A stretch of DNA of 64,000 nt from Bradyrhizobium sp. 149 (lineage in GTDB: Bacteria; Pseudomonadota; Alphaproteobacteria; Rhizobiales; Xanthobacteraceae): the NCBI RefSeq assembly GCF_023073915.1, contig NZ_JADPKK010000022.1, positions 930,001-994,000 on the forward strand, read 5' to 3'. The position numbers and the translations under genes were made by a program. Below, piece by piece: positions 51,643 to 60,867 of this stretch (the first letter of the stretch is position 1; every line of letters begins with the position of its first letter). The notes under the pieces are model-generated. The model was given only the letters and a program-made list of their open reading frames with translations, was not told where the DNA came from and ran no database searches.

Positions 51643-54303
51643 CTACCATCGCGCGAGGCCGAGACCGCTGAAGAGCGAGCCCCAAAAGGAACTGCCGCCA
51701 CGGGTCAGCTCGTAGAGACGAGCGCCTGCCTGTTCGTTTCCTCGATCGGACGCCTTGCTGTACCACCTGATCGCCTGCTGCTTATCCTTCGGCACGCCGG
51801 TGCCACTCTCGTAGGCCCAACCCAGATTGTATTGAGCCCAGCCGTCGTTCTGGTCGGCGGCCAAGCGTAGCAGGGATATGCCCTTGGCAAGATCCTGCGG
51901 CACGCCCTGGCCTTTGACGTGCAACAGACCGAGACTCATCTGCGCGTACGTGGAGCCCTGCTCGGCCGCCCGCGAAAACAGATCGAAGGCCAGGGCAAAG
52001 TCCTGTGGAACACCACGACCGTCCCGGTACAGGGCGGCAAGGCGCGCCTGGCTGTAGGCCTTACCCTGCTCCGCCGCCTTGGCGTACCAATCGGCCGCCT
52101 GCTTCTCGTCGCGAACCTGCCCCGGACCCGTTTCGTGGAGGTAAGCAAGCTGCTCCTGGCTGTAGGCGTCGCCCTGCTCGGCGGACAGGCGAAACCATCT
52201 GACCGCTTCCCCGGCGTCGCGCCTGGTCCCGCTACCGTCCCTGTACATCGCCCCCACATGGGCCTGGGCGCGGGCGTTGCCGATTTCGGCCAGCGGTTTC
52301 AACCGCTCCATCGCGCGTTCGAAATCGTGAGCAAGATAAGCATTCGCCCCCTCAGTGTAATCGGCGCTGACCTCAATGACCGAAAATGCGCCCTGCGGGG
52401 TCAGGCCGATCGGTGCAGACCTGAACTCATCGAGCTTGTCGAAGCCCTTCTCGATGATCGCGGCAAATTCCGCCGGACAGACCGGCGCGTCGAGCGTGAG
52501 GCGAAGCACCGCCGTGGAGCGGATGGTCTTTCCATCGATGTCGATGGTGCCGCGGACCTCAATCCGGCCGTGGACGGATCCGTAGCCCGTCCGGCCTTCG
52601 AACGTCTGCGAATAGTCGATCGGCGCAGGTTTCTCGTAGAAGAAGATGTTATCGGGGATCGCGAGTGAAGCGACCTCGCGGTATTCCATCGGCCGGCAAG
52701 TGAAAGGCCGGCCACTGGACTGACGCACGGCCAGCCGCAGCAGCGATCGCCTTGGATCGGTCAAAGGCAGCATCCTGACGCGGGCCGGCCTTTCGAGACT
52801 GACCGGTTTGGTAATCTGAAACGTGGACGTGATCGCGAAATCGTCCCTCAGCTCGCGCGGATTCGGATAGGTGTAGTCGCCGCTGCCGGTCAGGCCGGCC
52901 TGCTCGATCAGCTTCCTGGCGGTCATGCGCCGATCCGCATCATCCAGCCCCTGCGCGAACACGCGTCCCAGCTGCGCGCCGACCCCGGTGCCGGACAGGA
53001 TCGACTGCGCCTCGCGTTTCCCGTCCTTGCCGAGAACGTAGTCCGTTTCCGCGGCCAGACGGAAGCTCGCCGCCTCGATCATTGGAATGCGTCCCAACGT
53101 GCCTTTGTCGATATTGAGGACCGGCTTGCCCGCGAGCTCCGGTGGCAGCGAACCGAAGGCAAAGAGTGAGGCCGTCGGATCGAGATACTGGTCGATCTCC
53201 GGGACATAGGCGATCGCATGGTCGAAATTCGGCGTCGCCACTTCGGTAAGCGTGTATCTGGCGCCCGCGTTCACCGCGACCAGATTGGCCTCTATGCCCT
53301 GGGCAGCAAGCAGCGCCTTGAACAACGTCGCGTGCGCCTTGCAATCGCCGTAGCGCGACGCGAGCACGGCCGAGGCCGGCTGTGAGATCCAGCCGCCGTC
53401 CTCCAGTCCAATTCCGACGTAGCGGATGTTGCGGGCCACCCAATTGTAAATGCGCTCGATCTTCGCCCGTGAGCCGGTCGCATCGCCAGTGATCTCCCGC
53501 GAAAGTCGCGTGATCTTCTCGTCCGGTCGCGCCATGGGCGCGTTGCGGGCGTCCAGCCTCGCCGCGAAAGCAGCATAGTCGGCAAATGTGCTCGCTTCGA
53601 AACGCGTGGCATATGAGAGAGTCTCATCGTCGATCTGGCCAGGCCTGGGCGTGTCCTGCCGGAAATGCACGCGATGGACAATGCGGTCGTCTACCCTCTC
53701 TTCCCAGTGCTCGACATTGCGCGTTGCGATGCGCAGCGGCCTGGACGCCGGTCCGTCCACGATCACTTCGAGCAATTCCGGCGGTTGGTTTGCCGGCTCG
53801 CGCCAGACGCGCGCAAATTCGCCTGGAAATCTCGCCTGCCTCGCCTTGTAAATCAGACGCCCGCGGACGCTGTCGCCGGCAGCAACGTGCGGAAAGGCGA
53901 TGATCCTGTCGCGAACCTCGTCGAAATAGGGCGAAGAGGATTCTATCGAAGCCGGTTGATCGCGGATGGCACGTTCGTCAACCACGACGACGCTGCCATC
54001 GGCCTTGAGGGTGGCGAGCGCCGTTGACGACAATTCGTCGAAATAGCCGTTGTACTGAAAACTCTGCTGCGCGATCGCCTCGGCACCCTTTTCATCGAGC
54101 GCCTTGATCTCGAACTCGAAGACCTCGTTGCTCAGCCCCGTCTCATCGAATGTGACGGTATGACGTGCTATCGTTCGCCGCCAGCCGGGGTCGATCCAGC
54201 CGGTCTTCGTTTCCGGGCCGGGCGGCTCCGCGGCAAACGATCTCGTGCATGGCGTTAGCAGGAGCAACGCCGCCAGGAAGGCTGAATAAATTCGTACGAT
54301 CAT
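51643..54303 (-). CDS. Exported DUF3857/transglutaminase protein with Sel1-like repeats
   Basis: An 886-residue exported protein. After a signal peptide (AFLAALLLLTPCTRSFA) come a DUF3857-like region (about residues 50-220), a transglutaminase-like core (RYGDCKAHATLFKALLAAQGIEA with the Cys, and NFDHAIAYV) and, from about residue 660, five or six Sel1-type repeats (AEQGDAYSQEQLAYLHE; AEQGSTYAQMSLGLLH). The role is unknown; Sel1 repeats mediate protein contacts. It stands alone between PAI2/argC and DedA genes on the minus strand. Confidence 0.85.
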   Translation of the reverse strand: MIVRIYSAFLAALLLLTPCTRSFAAEPPGPETKTGWIDPGWRRTIARHTVTFDETGLSNEVFEFEIKALDEKGAEAIAQQSFQYNGYFDELSSTALATLKADGSVVVVDERAIRDQPASIESSSPYFDEVRDRIIAFPHVAAGDSVRGRLIYKARQARFPGEFARVWREPANQPPELLEVIVDGPASRPLRIATRNVEHWEERVDDRIVHRVHFRQDTPRPGQIDDETLSYATRFEASTFADYAAFAARLDARNAPMARPDEKITRLSREITGDATGSRAKIERIYNWVARNIRYVGIGLEDGGWISQPASAVLASRYGDCKAHATLFKALLAAQGIEANLVAVNAGARYTLTEVATPNFDHAIAYVPEIDQYLDPTASLFAFGSLPPELAGKPVLNIDKGTLGRIPMIEAASFRLAAETDYVLGKDGKREAQSILSGTGVGAQLGRVFAQGLDDADRRMTARKLIEQAGLTGSGDYTYPNPRELRDDFAITSTFQITKPVSLERPARVRMLPLTDPRRSLLRLAVRQSSGRPFTCRPMEYREVASLAIPDNIFFYEKPAPIDYSQTFEGRTGYGSVHGRIEVRGTIDIDGKTIRSTAVLRLTLDAPVCPAEFAAIIEKGFDKLDEFRSAPIGLTPQGAFSVIEVSADYTEGANAYLAHDFERAMERLKPLAEIGNARAQAHVGAMYRDGSGTRRDAGEAVRWFRLSAEQGDAYSQEQLAYLHETGPGQVRDEKQAADWYAKAAEQGKAYSQARLAALYRDGRGVPQDFALAFDLFSRAAEQGSTYAQMSLGLLHVKGQGVPQDLAKGISLLRLAADQNDGWAQYNLGWAYESGTGVPKDKQQAIRWYSKASDRGNEQAGARLYELTRGGSSFWGSLFSGLGLARW

Positions 54304-54445
54304 CTATGAGCGCTCGGCCAATCAGGTCCGCAGCTCAACTAGCAAGCGAAAATTACCGGCGGCACTCTCAGAAAGAACGACTTTTAAGTTTCTCCCACCT
54401 CGACGGGTCTCCCGACGATCCCCTTGGATCGCGAGCCTGGTTCAA

Positions 54446-54976
54446 TCACACCACGCGCCAGATCCACTCCATGACCTTCGCGATCACGTCGCCGAACAGC
54501 AGCAGCGCCGCCGACCAGACCAGCGCCGAGACGAAATTGGCGGCCTGAAAGCTCCAATACGGCATCTCGAAAATGCCGGCGGCAAGTGGCACCGAGGCGC
54601 GCAAGGGACCGAAGAAGCGGCCGATGAAGATGCTCGGCACGCCCCAGCTGCGCACGAAGGCCTCGCCCCTGGGCAGGAGTTCCGGATAGCGCGAGAGCGG
54701 CCACATCTGGGCGACCTGCTCCTTGTAGCGGTAGCCGAACCAATAGGAGACCCAGTCGCCCAGCGCCGCGCCGATGCCGCCGGCGATCCAGACCGGATAG
54801 AAGCTGATGCCGCTCGCGCCAATCAGCGCGCCGATCGCGACCAACGCACCCCAGGCCGGGATCAGCAGCGAGATGAAGGCGAGCGACTCCCCGAATGCGA
54901 GCAGGAACACGATGGGAGCGGCCCAGGCCTGGTGAGCGCGCACGAAATCGGCCAGGGCGTGCGCATACTGCTCCAT
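54446..54976 (-). CDS. DedA/VTT family membrane protein
   Basis: A 176-residue DedA family protein. FLLAFGESLAFISLLIPAWGAL and FIGRFFGPLRASVPLAAGIFEM (the G-R-F-x(1-2)-P-x-R region) are typical. DedA proteins act in membrane lipid transport and homeostasis. The start is an ATG upstream of which no strong binding site stands out. It lies tail-to-tail with nothing and is divergent from parE. Confidence 0.92.
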   Translation of the reverse strand: MEQYAHALADFVRAHQAWAAPIVFLLAFGESLAFISLLIPAWGALVAIGALIGASGISFYPVWIAGGIGAALGDWVSYWFGYRYKEQVAQMWPLSRYPELLPRGEAFVRSWGVPSIFIGRFFGPLRASVPLAAGIFEMPYWSFQAANFVSALVWSAALLLFGDVIAKVMEWIWRVV

Positions 54977-55250
54977 TCAAAAATAGCCTTCCCGCCCTGC
55001 CGCATCGTGCTGCCAGATGAAAAGGACTGGTAAGCCAAGGACTTGTGTGACATCAAGTCACAAAGCCCGGTCCAGATGGAACCTGGACGTCAAATTGCCG
55101 GGAATTGGTGGGGCTGCGGCGTAAAATCGCCGGGATTGGCTCCCAACCGCAGCCCCCGGCCCGCCCTGCGATAACCTTTCCAGGTCAGAAGTGGCATAGT
55201 CGGCCCAACCGATTCGCCGCTGATGCGGCCCCCAAAACGCATAGAGATAT

Positions 55251-57293
55251 ATGTCCAAGCAGTTGAAGCCCAAAGCAAAAGACGATTTTTTCGGCGGCGA
55301 CGAACCGAAGTCGCGCTCTGCCAAGGCAGCGCCGCGCGCAGGCGGCGCCGAAGCCGACTACACCGCGGCTGACATCGAGGTGCTCGAAGGCCTGGAACCG
55401 GTGCGCCGCCGGCCCGGCATGTATATCGGCGGCACCGACGAGAAGGCGTTGCATCACCTCTTTGCCGAAGTCATCGACAACTCGATGGACGAGGCTTTGG
55501 CGGGGCATGCGACCTTCATCGAAGTCGAGTTGAGCGCGGACGGCTTTTTGACCGTCACCGATAACGGCCGCGGCATCCCCGTTGATCCCCACCCAAAATT
55601 CCCGAAGAAGTCGGCGCTCGAAGTCATCATGTGCACGCTGCACTCGGGCGGCAAGTTCGACTCCAAGGTCTACGAGACCTCGGGCGGCCTGCACGGCGTC
55701 GGCATCTCCGTGGTGAACGCCCTCTCCTCGCTGCTCGAGGTCGAGGTCGCGCGCAGCCAGAAACTCTACCGCATGACGTTCGAGCGCGGGCACCCGAAGG
55801 GCAAGCTCGAGGATCTCGGCAAGGTCAACAATCGCCGCGGAACCCGCGTGCGCTTCAAGCCGGACACCGACATTTTCGGCGCCAAGGCCGCGTTCAAGCC
55901 GCAGCGCCTGTTCAAGATGACGCGTTCGAAGGCGTATTTGTTCGGCGGTGTCGAGATCCGCTGGAATTGCGCGCCCGAACTGCTCAAGGGCGTCGACGAC
56001 GTGCCGGCGGAAGCGACGTTCCATTTTCCGGGCGGCCTCAAGGATTATCTGGCCGCCGCGATCCACGCCGACACGCTGGTGCATCCCGACATCTTCTCCG
56101 GCAAGTCGGGCCGCAACGGCGCGCATGGCGCCTGCGAATGGGCTGTGGCCTGGACCGCGGATGCCGACGGCTTCTTGTCGTCCTACACCAACACCGTGCC
56201 GACGCCCGACGGTGGCACGCACGAATCCGGCCTGCGCAGCGCACTGCTGCGCGGCCTGAAGGATCACGCCGAGCGCGTCGGCCAGGGCAAGCGCGCGTCG
56301 TCCATTACGTCTGAAGACGTGATGGTCGGTGCAGCCGTGATGCTCTCGGTGTTCGTGCGCGAGCCTGAATTCCAGGGCCAGACCAAGGACCGTCTCGCCA
56401 CCGCAGAAGCACAACGCATCGTCGAACAGGCGATGAAGGATCCGTTCGACCATTGGCTGTCGGGCAATCCGAACCAGGCCAACAGGCTGCTGGACTTCGT
56501 GGTCGACCGCGCCGAAGAGCGGCTGCGCCGTCGCCAGGAAAAGGAGACCGCGCGCAAGACCGCCGGCAAGAAGCTGCGCCTGCCCGGCAAGCTCGCCGAC
56601 TGCAGCGATGCGGGCCTGGAAGGCTCAGAACTCTTCATCGTCGAGGGCGACTCGGCCGGCGGCAGCGCCAAGCAGGCGCGCGACCGCAAGACCCAAGCCG
56701 TGCTGCCGCTGCGCGGCAAGATCCTCAACGTCGCGTCCGCCGGCAAGGACAAGCTGACGGCAAACACGCAGCTCGCCGACCTCGTGCAGGCGATCGGCTG
56801 CGGCATGCTCGCGCAGTATCGCGAAGAGGATCTACGCTATCAGCGCATCATCATCATGACCGACGCCGACGTCGACGGCGCCCACATCGCTTCGCTGCTG
56901 ATCACCTTCTTCTACCGCCAGATGCCGCGGCTGATCGACGAGGGCCACCTCTTTCTCGCCGTGCCGCCGCTCTACAAGCTGACCAACGGCACGAAGTCGG
57001 TCTACGCCCGCGATGACGCGCACAAGGAAGCGCTGATCAAGAGCGAGTTCAACGCCAACGCCAAGGTCGAGGTCAATCGCTTCAAAGGCCTCGGCGAGAT
57101 GATGCCGGCGCAGCTCAAGGAAACCACCATGGATCCCGCCAAGCGGACCATGCTGAAAGTGGTTCTGCTCGCCGACGACCGCGACACTACGGCGGATTCG
57201 GTGGAGCGCCTGATGGGCACCAAGGCCGAGGCGCGTTTCGCGTTCATCTCGGACAAGGCCGAATTCGCCAGCGAGGAACTGCTGGACGTCTGA
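55251..57293 (+). CDS. parE: DNA topoisomerase IV subunit B (ParE)
   Basis: A 680-residue type II topoisomerase subunit. GHKL ATPase motifs: RRRPGMYIGG, EVIDNSMDEA, DNGRGIPVD, GGLHGVGISVVNALS. TOPRIM domain: VEGDSAGGSAKQARDRKTQA, PLRGKILNV, MTDADVDGAHI, and C-terminal NRFKGLGEMMPAQL. It has a short basic N-terminal extension (residues 1-35). Decatenates chromosomes together with ParC, not found in the window. A strong terminator follows. Confidence 0.96.
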   Translation: MSKQLKPKAKDDFFGGDEPKSRSAKAAPRAGGAEADYTAADIEVLEGLEPVRRRPGMYIGGTDEKALHHLFAEVIDNSMDEALAGHATFIEVELSADGFLTVTDNGRGIPVDPHPKFPKKSALEVIMCTLHSGGKFDSKVYETSGGLHGVGISVVNALSSLLEVEVARSQKLYRMTFERGHPKGKLEDLGKVNNRRGTRVRFKPDTDIFGAKAAFKPQRLFKMTRSKAYLFGGVEIRWNCAPELLKGVDDVPAEATFHFPGGLKDYLAAAIHADTLVHPDIFSGKSGRNGAHGACEWAVAWTADADGFLSSYTNTVPTPDGGTHESGLRSALLRGLKDHAERVGQGKRASSITSEDVMVGAAVMLSVFVREPEFQGQTKDRLATAEAQRIVEQAMKDPFDHWLSGNPNQANRLLDFVVDRAEERLRRRQEKETARKTAGKKLRLPGKLADCSDAGLEGSELFIVEGDSAGGSAKQARDRKTQAVLPLRGKILNVASAGKDKLTANTQLADLVQAIGCGMLAQYREEDLRYQRIIIMTDADVDGAHIASLLITFFYRQMPRLIDEGHLFLAVPPLYKLTNGTKSVYARDDAHKEALIKSEFNANAKVEVNRFKGLGEMMPAQLKETTMDPAKRTMLKVVLLADDRDTTADSVERLMGTKAEARFAFISDKAEFASEELLDV

Positions 57294-57324
57294 TCCGCAG
57301 GCGCTGGCGCTCCGCATCCCATCA

Positions 57325-57360
57325 AGAGCCTCGGCACGAAGACCGGGGCTCTTTTGTTTT
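57325..57360 (+). terminator. Intrinsic terminator after parE
   Basis: AGAGCCTCGG (57325-57334) pairs with CCGGGGCTCT (57343-57352) with one G-T pair and an eight-base loop, followed by a T-rich stretch (TTTGTTTT). It lies 31 bases after the parE stop. Confidence 0.85.
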
Positions 57361-57485
57361 GGGACGGCAACGGCCCTACCCCGCCGATCCTGCCAATCGT
57401 CCGCCTCGCTTTGTTGATTCCCGGCCTCGTAGCATCGCGACTCGGCCAACGACTCACCGAGCAGGACTGATGCAGGACTGCCTCC

Positions 57486-57520
57486 ATTTCGGACAAAGCC
57501 GGATTTGCTAACGAGAGGTT
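57486..57520 (+). pseudogene. Short sequence resembling the 3' end of parE
   Basis: ATTTCGGACAAAGCCGGATT (57486 on) and the bases that follow, GCTAACGAGAGG, correspond to ATCTCGGACAAGGCCGAATT and GCCAGCGAGGAA near the parE end at 57246-57280. About 24 of 35 positions agree, most changes being transitions. It lies 240 bases downstream of the original, past the terminator. It could be a decayed tandem copy or chance similarity. The rest of 57361-57742 shows no gene and must carry the promoter of the porin-like gene. Confidence 0.35.
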
Positions 57521-57742
57521 ACCAAAACTCAAAACTCACAAATCGACATAACCTGCTGAGAATGTGATATTATTTCATCTTCGAGCGACAGCGCCCTGAA
57601 TCCCCGCCGTGCGGCGTTTCCCGGCGACTGTGCCTGTCCTGCAACAGCAATTCCGCGAGAAGCGGCTATAGTCCGGGCATCAGATCACTCGGACTTCAGT
57701 GCGCTCGCGCCTGCCAGACAGACCAAAGCTTGGGGATTTAAA

Positions 57743-58525
57743 ATGAAGAAGATTTTGCTCGCACTGACCACGGTTGCCGCGATGACCGGTTCGGCCTCGG
57801 CCGCTGACCTTGGCGCCCGTCCGTACGTGAAGGCCCCGATGGCGGCGCCCGTCGCCAGCTGGACCGGCTTCTACATCTTCGGTGGCGCCGGCGGCGGCCT
57901 CTCGGCCTCTGACCAGCGCGTGCAGACCACGGTCGGCGCAGTTCCCCTGACGATCGATCAGCGCCAGGGTGGCTCGGGCTGGTTCGGCACCGTCGGTCTC
58001 GGCTACGACTGGCAGTTCAGCGGTACCTGGGTCGCCGGCGTGTTCGCTGACGGTCAGTTCGGGAGCATCCGTGCTACCATCCAGGATCCGACCCTGCTCA
58101 TCACCGGCAACCAGAAGCTGGAAGACTCCTGGGCCGCTGGTGTGCGCCTCGGCTGGCTGGTCGCTCCCAACGTTCTCTCCTACGTCAACGGTGGTTACTC
58201 CGGCGCCCACTTCGGCAGCACCAACTTCATGACCTTGGCTGGCACTCCGGCCGGTGTTCATCTCAACGGCTACAACCGCAACGGCTGGTTCGTCGGCGGC
58301 GGCGTCGAGAACAACCTGAACATTTTCGGCATCCAGTCGCCCGGCTGGTTCATGAAGACCGAATATCGTTCGGCCTTCTACAACGCCAAGACGCAGGACA
58401 TCCTGTTCGATGCCGGCAACGTTCCGGTCGGCAACAGCATCCGCGCCAACAGCTGGAACCAGACGATCTCGACATCGCTGGTCTACCGCTTCAACTGGAC
58501 CGGTCCGGTCGTCGCGAAGTACTGA
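57743..58525 (+). CDS. Outer membrane beta-barrel protein (Omp25-like)
   Basis: A 260-residue outer membrane protein of the Omp25/OmpW-like type abundant in Bradyrhizobiaceae. A signal peptide (KILLALTTVAAMTGSASAADL) is followed by the typical ADLGARPYVKAP segment, SWTGFYIFGGAGGG, WFGTVGLGYDWQF and a C-terminal aromatic ending (SLVYRFNWTGPVVAKY) recognised by the BAM machinery. A second member lies convergently at 59904-60674. Confidence 0.93.
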   Translation: MKKILLALTTVAAMTGSASAADLGARPYVKAPMAAPVASWTGFYIFGGAGGGLSASDQRVQTTVGAVPLTIDQRQGGSGWFGTVGLGYDWQFSGTWVAGVFADGQFGSIRATIQDPTLLITGNQKLEDSWAAGVRLGWLVAPNVLSYVNGGYSGAHFGSTNFMTLAGTPAGVHLNGYNRNGWFVGGGVENNLNIFGIQSPGWFMKTEYRSAFYNAKTQDILFDAGNVPVGNSIRANSWNQTISTSLVYRFNWTGPVVAKY

Positions 58526-58548
58526 TCTGACCTAACCGTTCAGACGTC

Positions 58549-58577
58549 AAAGCCCCGGCATTGTCCGGGGCTTTTTC
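58549..58577 (+). terminator. Intrinsic terminator after first Omp25-like gene
   Basis: AAGCCCCGG (58550-58558) pairs with CCGGGGCTT around the loop CATTGT, then TTTT. The stem-loop is the exact reverse complement of the one at 59826-59849. Confidence 0.9.
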
Positions 58578-58817
58578 GTTGTGCGGTGCTTTTAGCGGCT
58601 GATGCCCGCTTTCAGTAATGTGTACGCAGAGGGTCGACGCGAGCTGCGGCCGCGACGCTTTCCACGGTCTTGCGTATAGACATGCATCCTCGTTGCGGCC
58701 TGCATCAGCGGCCGTTGTATCCGAACCACGGCTACGGCTAGTCTCCGCCAGGTTTTCGGGACTGCGGCAATCGTTTATGCCGCGTCACGACAGAAGCGGA
58801 CCGATGGGGAGGAATGC

Positions 58818-59003
58818 ATGCGCAGATTTCTGCTGATCGCAGGCCTGTTTGCCCTTGCCGTCGGGCTGCTCTGGATCGGACAGGGCACGGGCACCGTCGC
58901 GTGGCCGCGATCGAGCTTCATGGTCAACCAGTTGCAATGGGCCGGCTATGGCGCTGCCATGGCCGGCTTCGGGCTGGTGCTGATCTGGCAAAGCAACCAA
59001 TAG
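58818..59003 (+). CDS. Small membrane protein, 61 residues
   Basis: A 61-residue protein with two hydrophobic helices (RRFLLIAGLFALAVGLLWIG; AAMAGFGLVLIW) joined by GQGTGTVAWPRSSFMVNQ. The loop GTVxWPRSSFM is a pattern I recall from small rhizobial membrane proteins. GGGGAGGAATGC precedes the ATG. It is 21 bases upstream of the SDR gene on the same strand, so likely in one transcript. Confidence 0.75.
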   Translation: MRRFLLIAGLFALAVGLLWIGQGTGTVAWPRSSFMVNQLQWAGYGAAMAGFGLVLIWQSNQ

Positions 59004-59024
59004 AAGAAACCAGGGAATAGCAGC

Positions 59025-59795
59025 ATGACATCCAGTCGGTTCGATCTCCGCGGCAAAGTCGCGATTGTCACGGGAGGCAATGGCGGCATCGGGCTCGGCA
59101 TGGCCCGTGGCCTCGCCGATGCCGGCGCCAATATCGTCGTGGTCGGGCGCAACGAAACCAAATCCGGCGCCGCCGTCGCCGATCTCAGTCAGCGCGGCGT
59201 GAAGGCGATCTCTGTTCCCACCGATGTCACCGACCAGGCGGCGGTCGCGGCGATGATCGATCGCGTCGTCAAGGATCTCGGCCGTATCGATATCCTCATC
59301 AACAATGCCGGCATGAGCATCCGCAAGCCGCCGCACGAGCTCGAGCTCGACGAATGGAACAAGGTGATCGACACCAACCTCACCAGCGCCTTCGTGTGCT
59401 CGAAGCTGGCCTATCCGGCGCTGAAGGCGTCCGGCAACGGCAAGGTGATCAACATCGGCTCGATGATGTCGATCTTCGGCGCGAGCTTCGCGACGGCTTA
59501 TGCGGCGAGCAAGGGCGGCATCGTTCAGTACACGCGCGCCTGCGCCAATGCATGGGCGCCCGACAACATCCAGGTCAATGCCATCCTGCCAGGCTGGATC
59601 GACACCGACCTGACCCGCGGTGCGCGGCAGCAGGTATCGGGATTGCACGAGCGGGTGCTGGCGCGCACGCCCGCGGGGCGTTGGGGCGACATCGACGACT
59701 TCGCCGGCATCACCGTGTTCCTTGCCTCGTCCGCATCGAACTTCGTCACCGGCACTGCGATCCCCGTCGATGGCGGCTTCTCGGTGATGGCGTAG
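59025..59795 (+). CDS. SDR family oxidoreductase
   Basis: A 256-residue short-chain dehydrogenase. Cofactor loop TGGNGGIGLGMA, NNAG, catalytic Ser in NIGSMMS, YAASK with Tyr and Lys. An Arg after the second strand (VVGRNE) suggests NADP preference. It resembles FabG-like and gluconate/3-oxoacyl reductases but the substrate is unknown. Preceded by a small membrane protein gene and followed by a bidirectional terminator. Confidence 0.93.
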   Translation: MTSSRFDLRGKVAIVTGGNGGIGLGMARGLADAGANIVVVGRNETKSGAAVADLSQRGVKAISVPTDVTDQAAVAAMIDRVVKDLGRIDILINNAGMSIRKPPHELELDEWNKVIDTNLTSAFVCSKLAYPALKASGNGKVINIGSMMSIFGASFATAYAASKGGIVQYTRACANAWAPDNIQVNAILPGWIDTDLTRGARQQVSGLHERVLARTPAGRWGDIDDFAGITVFLASSASNFVTGTAIPVDGGFSVMA

Positions 59796-59825
59796 GCCGC
59801 ACGCGAAAAGCCTGCACACAAAAAG

Positions 59826-59851
59826 AAGCCCCGGACAATGCCGGGGCTTTT
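59826..59851. terminator. Bidirectional terminator between SDR and second Omp25-like gene
   Basis: AAGCCCCGG (59826-59834) pairs with CCGGGGCTT (59841-59849) around ACAATG, with A-rich and T-rich sequence on the two sides, so it can stop transcripts from both directions. It is the exact reverse complement of the stem at 58550-58573. Confidence 0.85.
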
Positions 59852-59903
59852 AAATTTGGGCCGTGATGGTCTTTTATAGCTGCTTGGTCGTTCGTTGACG
59901 CAC

Positions 59904-60674
59904 TCAGTAGCGGGCGATGACCGGCGCGTCGAACTTGTAGCTGGCGCGCACGACGGCCCACTGGATGTCGCGCGGCTTGGCATCGAAGCTGTAATTGCCC
60001 GAGGTGCCGCCGAGTTGATAGGTCTGGCCGCCGAAGGCTGCGTAGTTGTACTCGAGGCCGACGATCCAGTTGCGGGTGATGCCATATTCCCAGCCGGCGC
60101 CGACGGTCCAGCCGTTGGCCCAATGCGTCTGACCGCCAGAACCGGTGGCCACGCCGACCGTGTCGGTGACCGACAGACGGTTGTTCACGCCGGCGTAGCC
60201 GCCCTTGATGTAGAACAAATTGTTCTGCACGGCGAAGCCGGCGCGGCCGACCACTGTCGCGAGCACGTTGGCGCGCCAGCTGAATTGATCATCAAGACCA
60301 GTGCCAAAGACATTGTTCGTGATGGAGCCCTTGTTGTCGAGGCCGGAGATGGTGCCTTCCATACCGAACACGTAGTTGTTGGCCTGCCAATTATAGCCGA
60401 TCTGGGCACCGCCCATGATGCCGGACTTGCGCTGCCGGAAGGAATCGCCCGGTGAAAGATCGCCGAACGGCGCGCCGGTGCCGTTGTTGATGAACTGCTC
60501 GTTGGTCCATGCGCCGCCGATGTGACCGCCGACATAGAAGCCGGTCCAGTTGAACATCGACTCCATATAGGCCGGCGCCTTCGTGTAGCGCGCGCCGAGA
60601 TCGGCGGCGGAAGCCGCGCCGGTCGAAACCAGAGCGGTCGTGCAGGCGAAGGCGGCAATCAATTTGTTACGCAT
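59904..60674 (-). CDS. Outer membrane beta-barrel protein (Omp25-like)
   Basis: A 256-residue Omp25-like protein. Signal peptide (LIAAFACTTALVSTGAASAADL), ADLGARYTKAP, FNWTGFYVGGHIGGA, MGGAQIGYNWQ and a C-terminal FDAPVIARY. The ATG at 60674 is preferred over an upstream one because the signal peptide then has the usual length; GGGGTGTAAC lies before it. It is a paralogue of the gene at 57743-58525, in opposite orientation. Confidence 0.93.
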   Translation of the reverse strand: MRNKLIAAFACTTALVSTGAASAADLGARYTKAPAYMESMFNWTGFYVGGHIGGAWTNEQFINNGTGAPFGDLSPGDSFRQRKSGIMGGAQIGYNWQANNYVFGMEGTISGLDNKGSITNNVFGTGLDDQFSWRANVLATVVGRAGFAVQNNLFYIKGGYAGVNNRLSVTDTVGVATGSGGQTHWANGWTVGAGWEYGITRNWIVGLEYNYAAFGGQTYQLGGTSGNYSFDAKPRDIQWAVVRASYKFDAPVIARY

Positions 60675-60867
60675 GTTACACCCCGTGTCCTTTGATGGGT
60701 GCACGCTCACACGCAGATCTTACTCAAATTTGAATCAAGAAAGTTAAGACCTTGGATTGGCAGGCCGCGTGCCTTCAATCCGTCCGCGCTGTTGCACGCA
60801 GGCAACGCGCCGCGCCCGATTTAACACGGCGTTATCCCTACCAAGTCCTTGCAGTAAAGTCCTTGCA

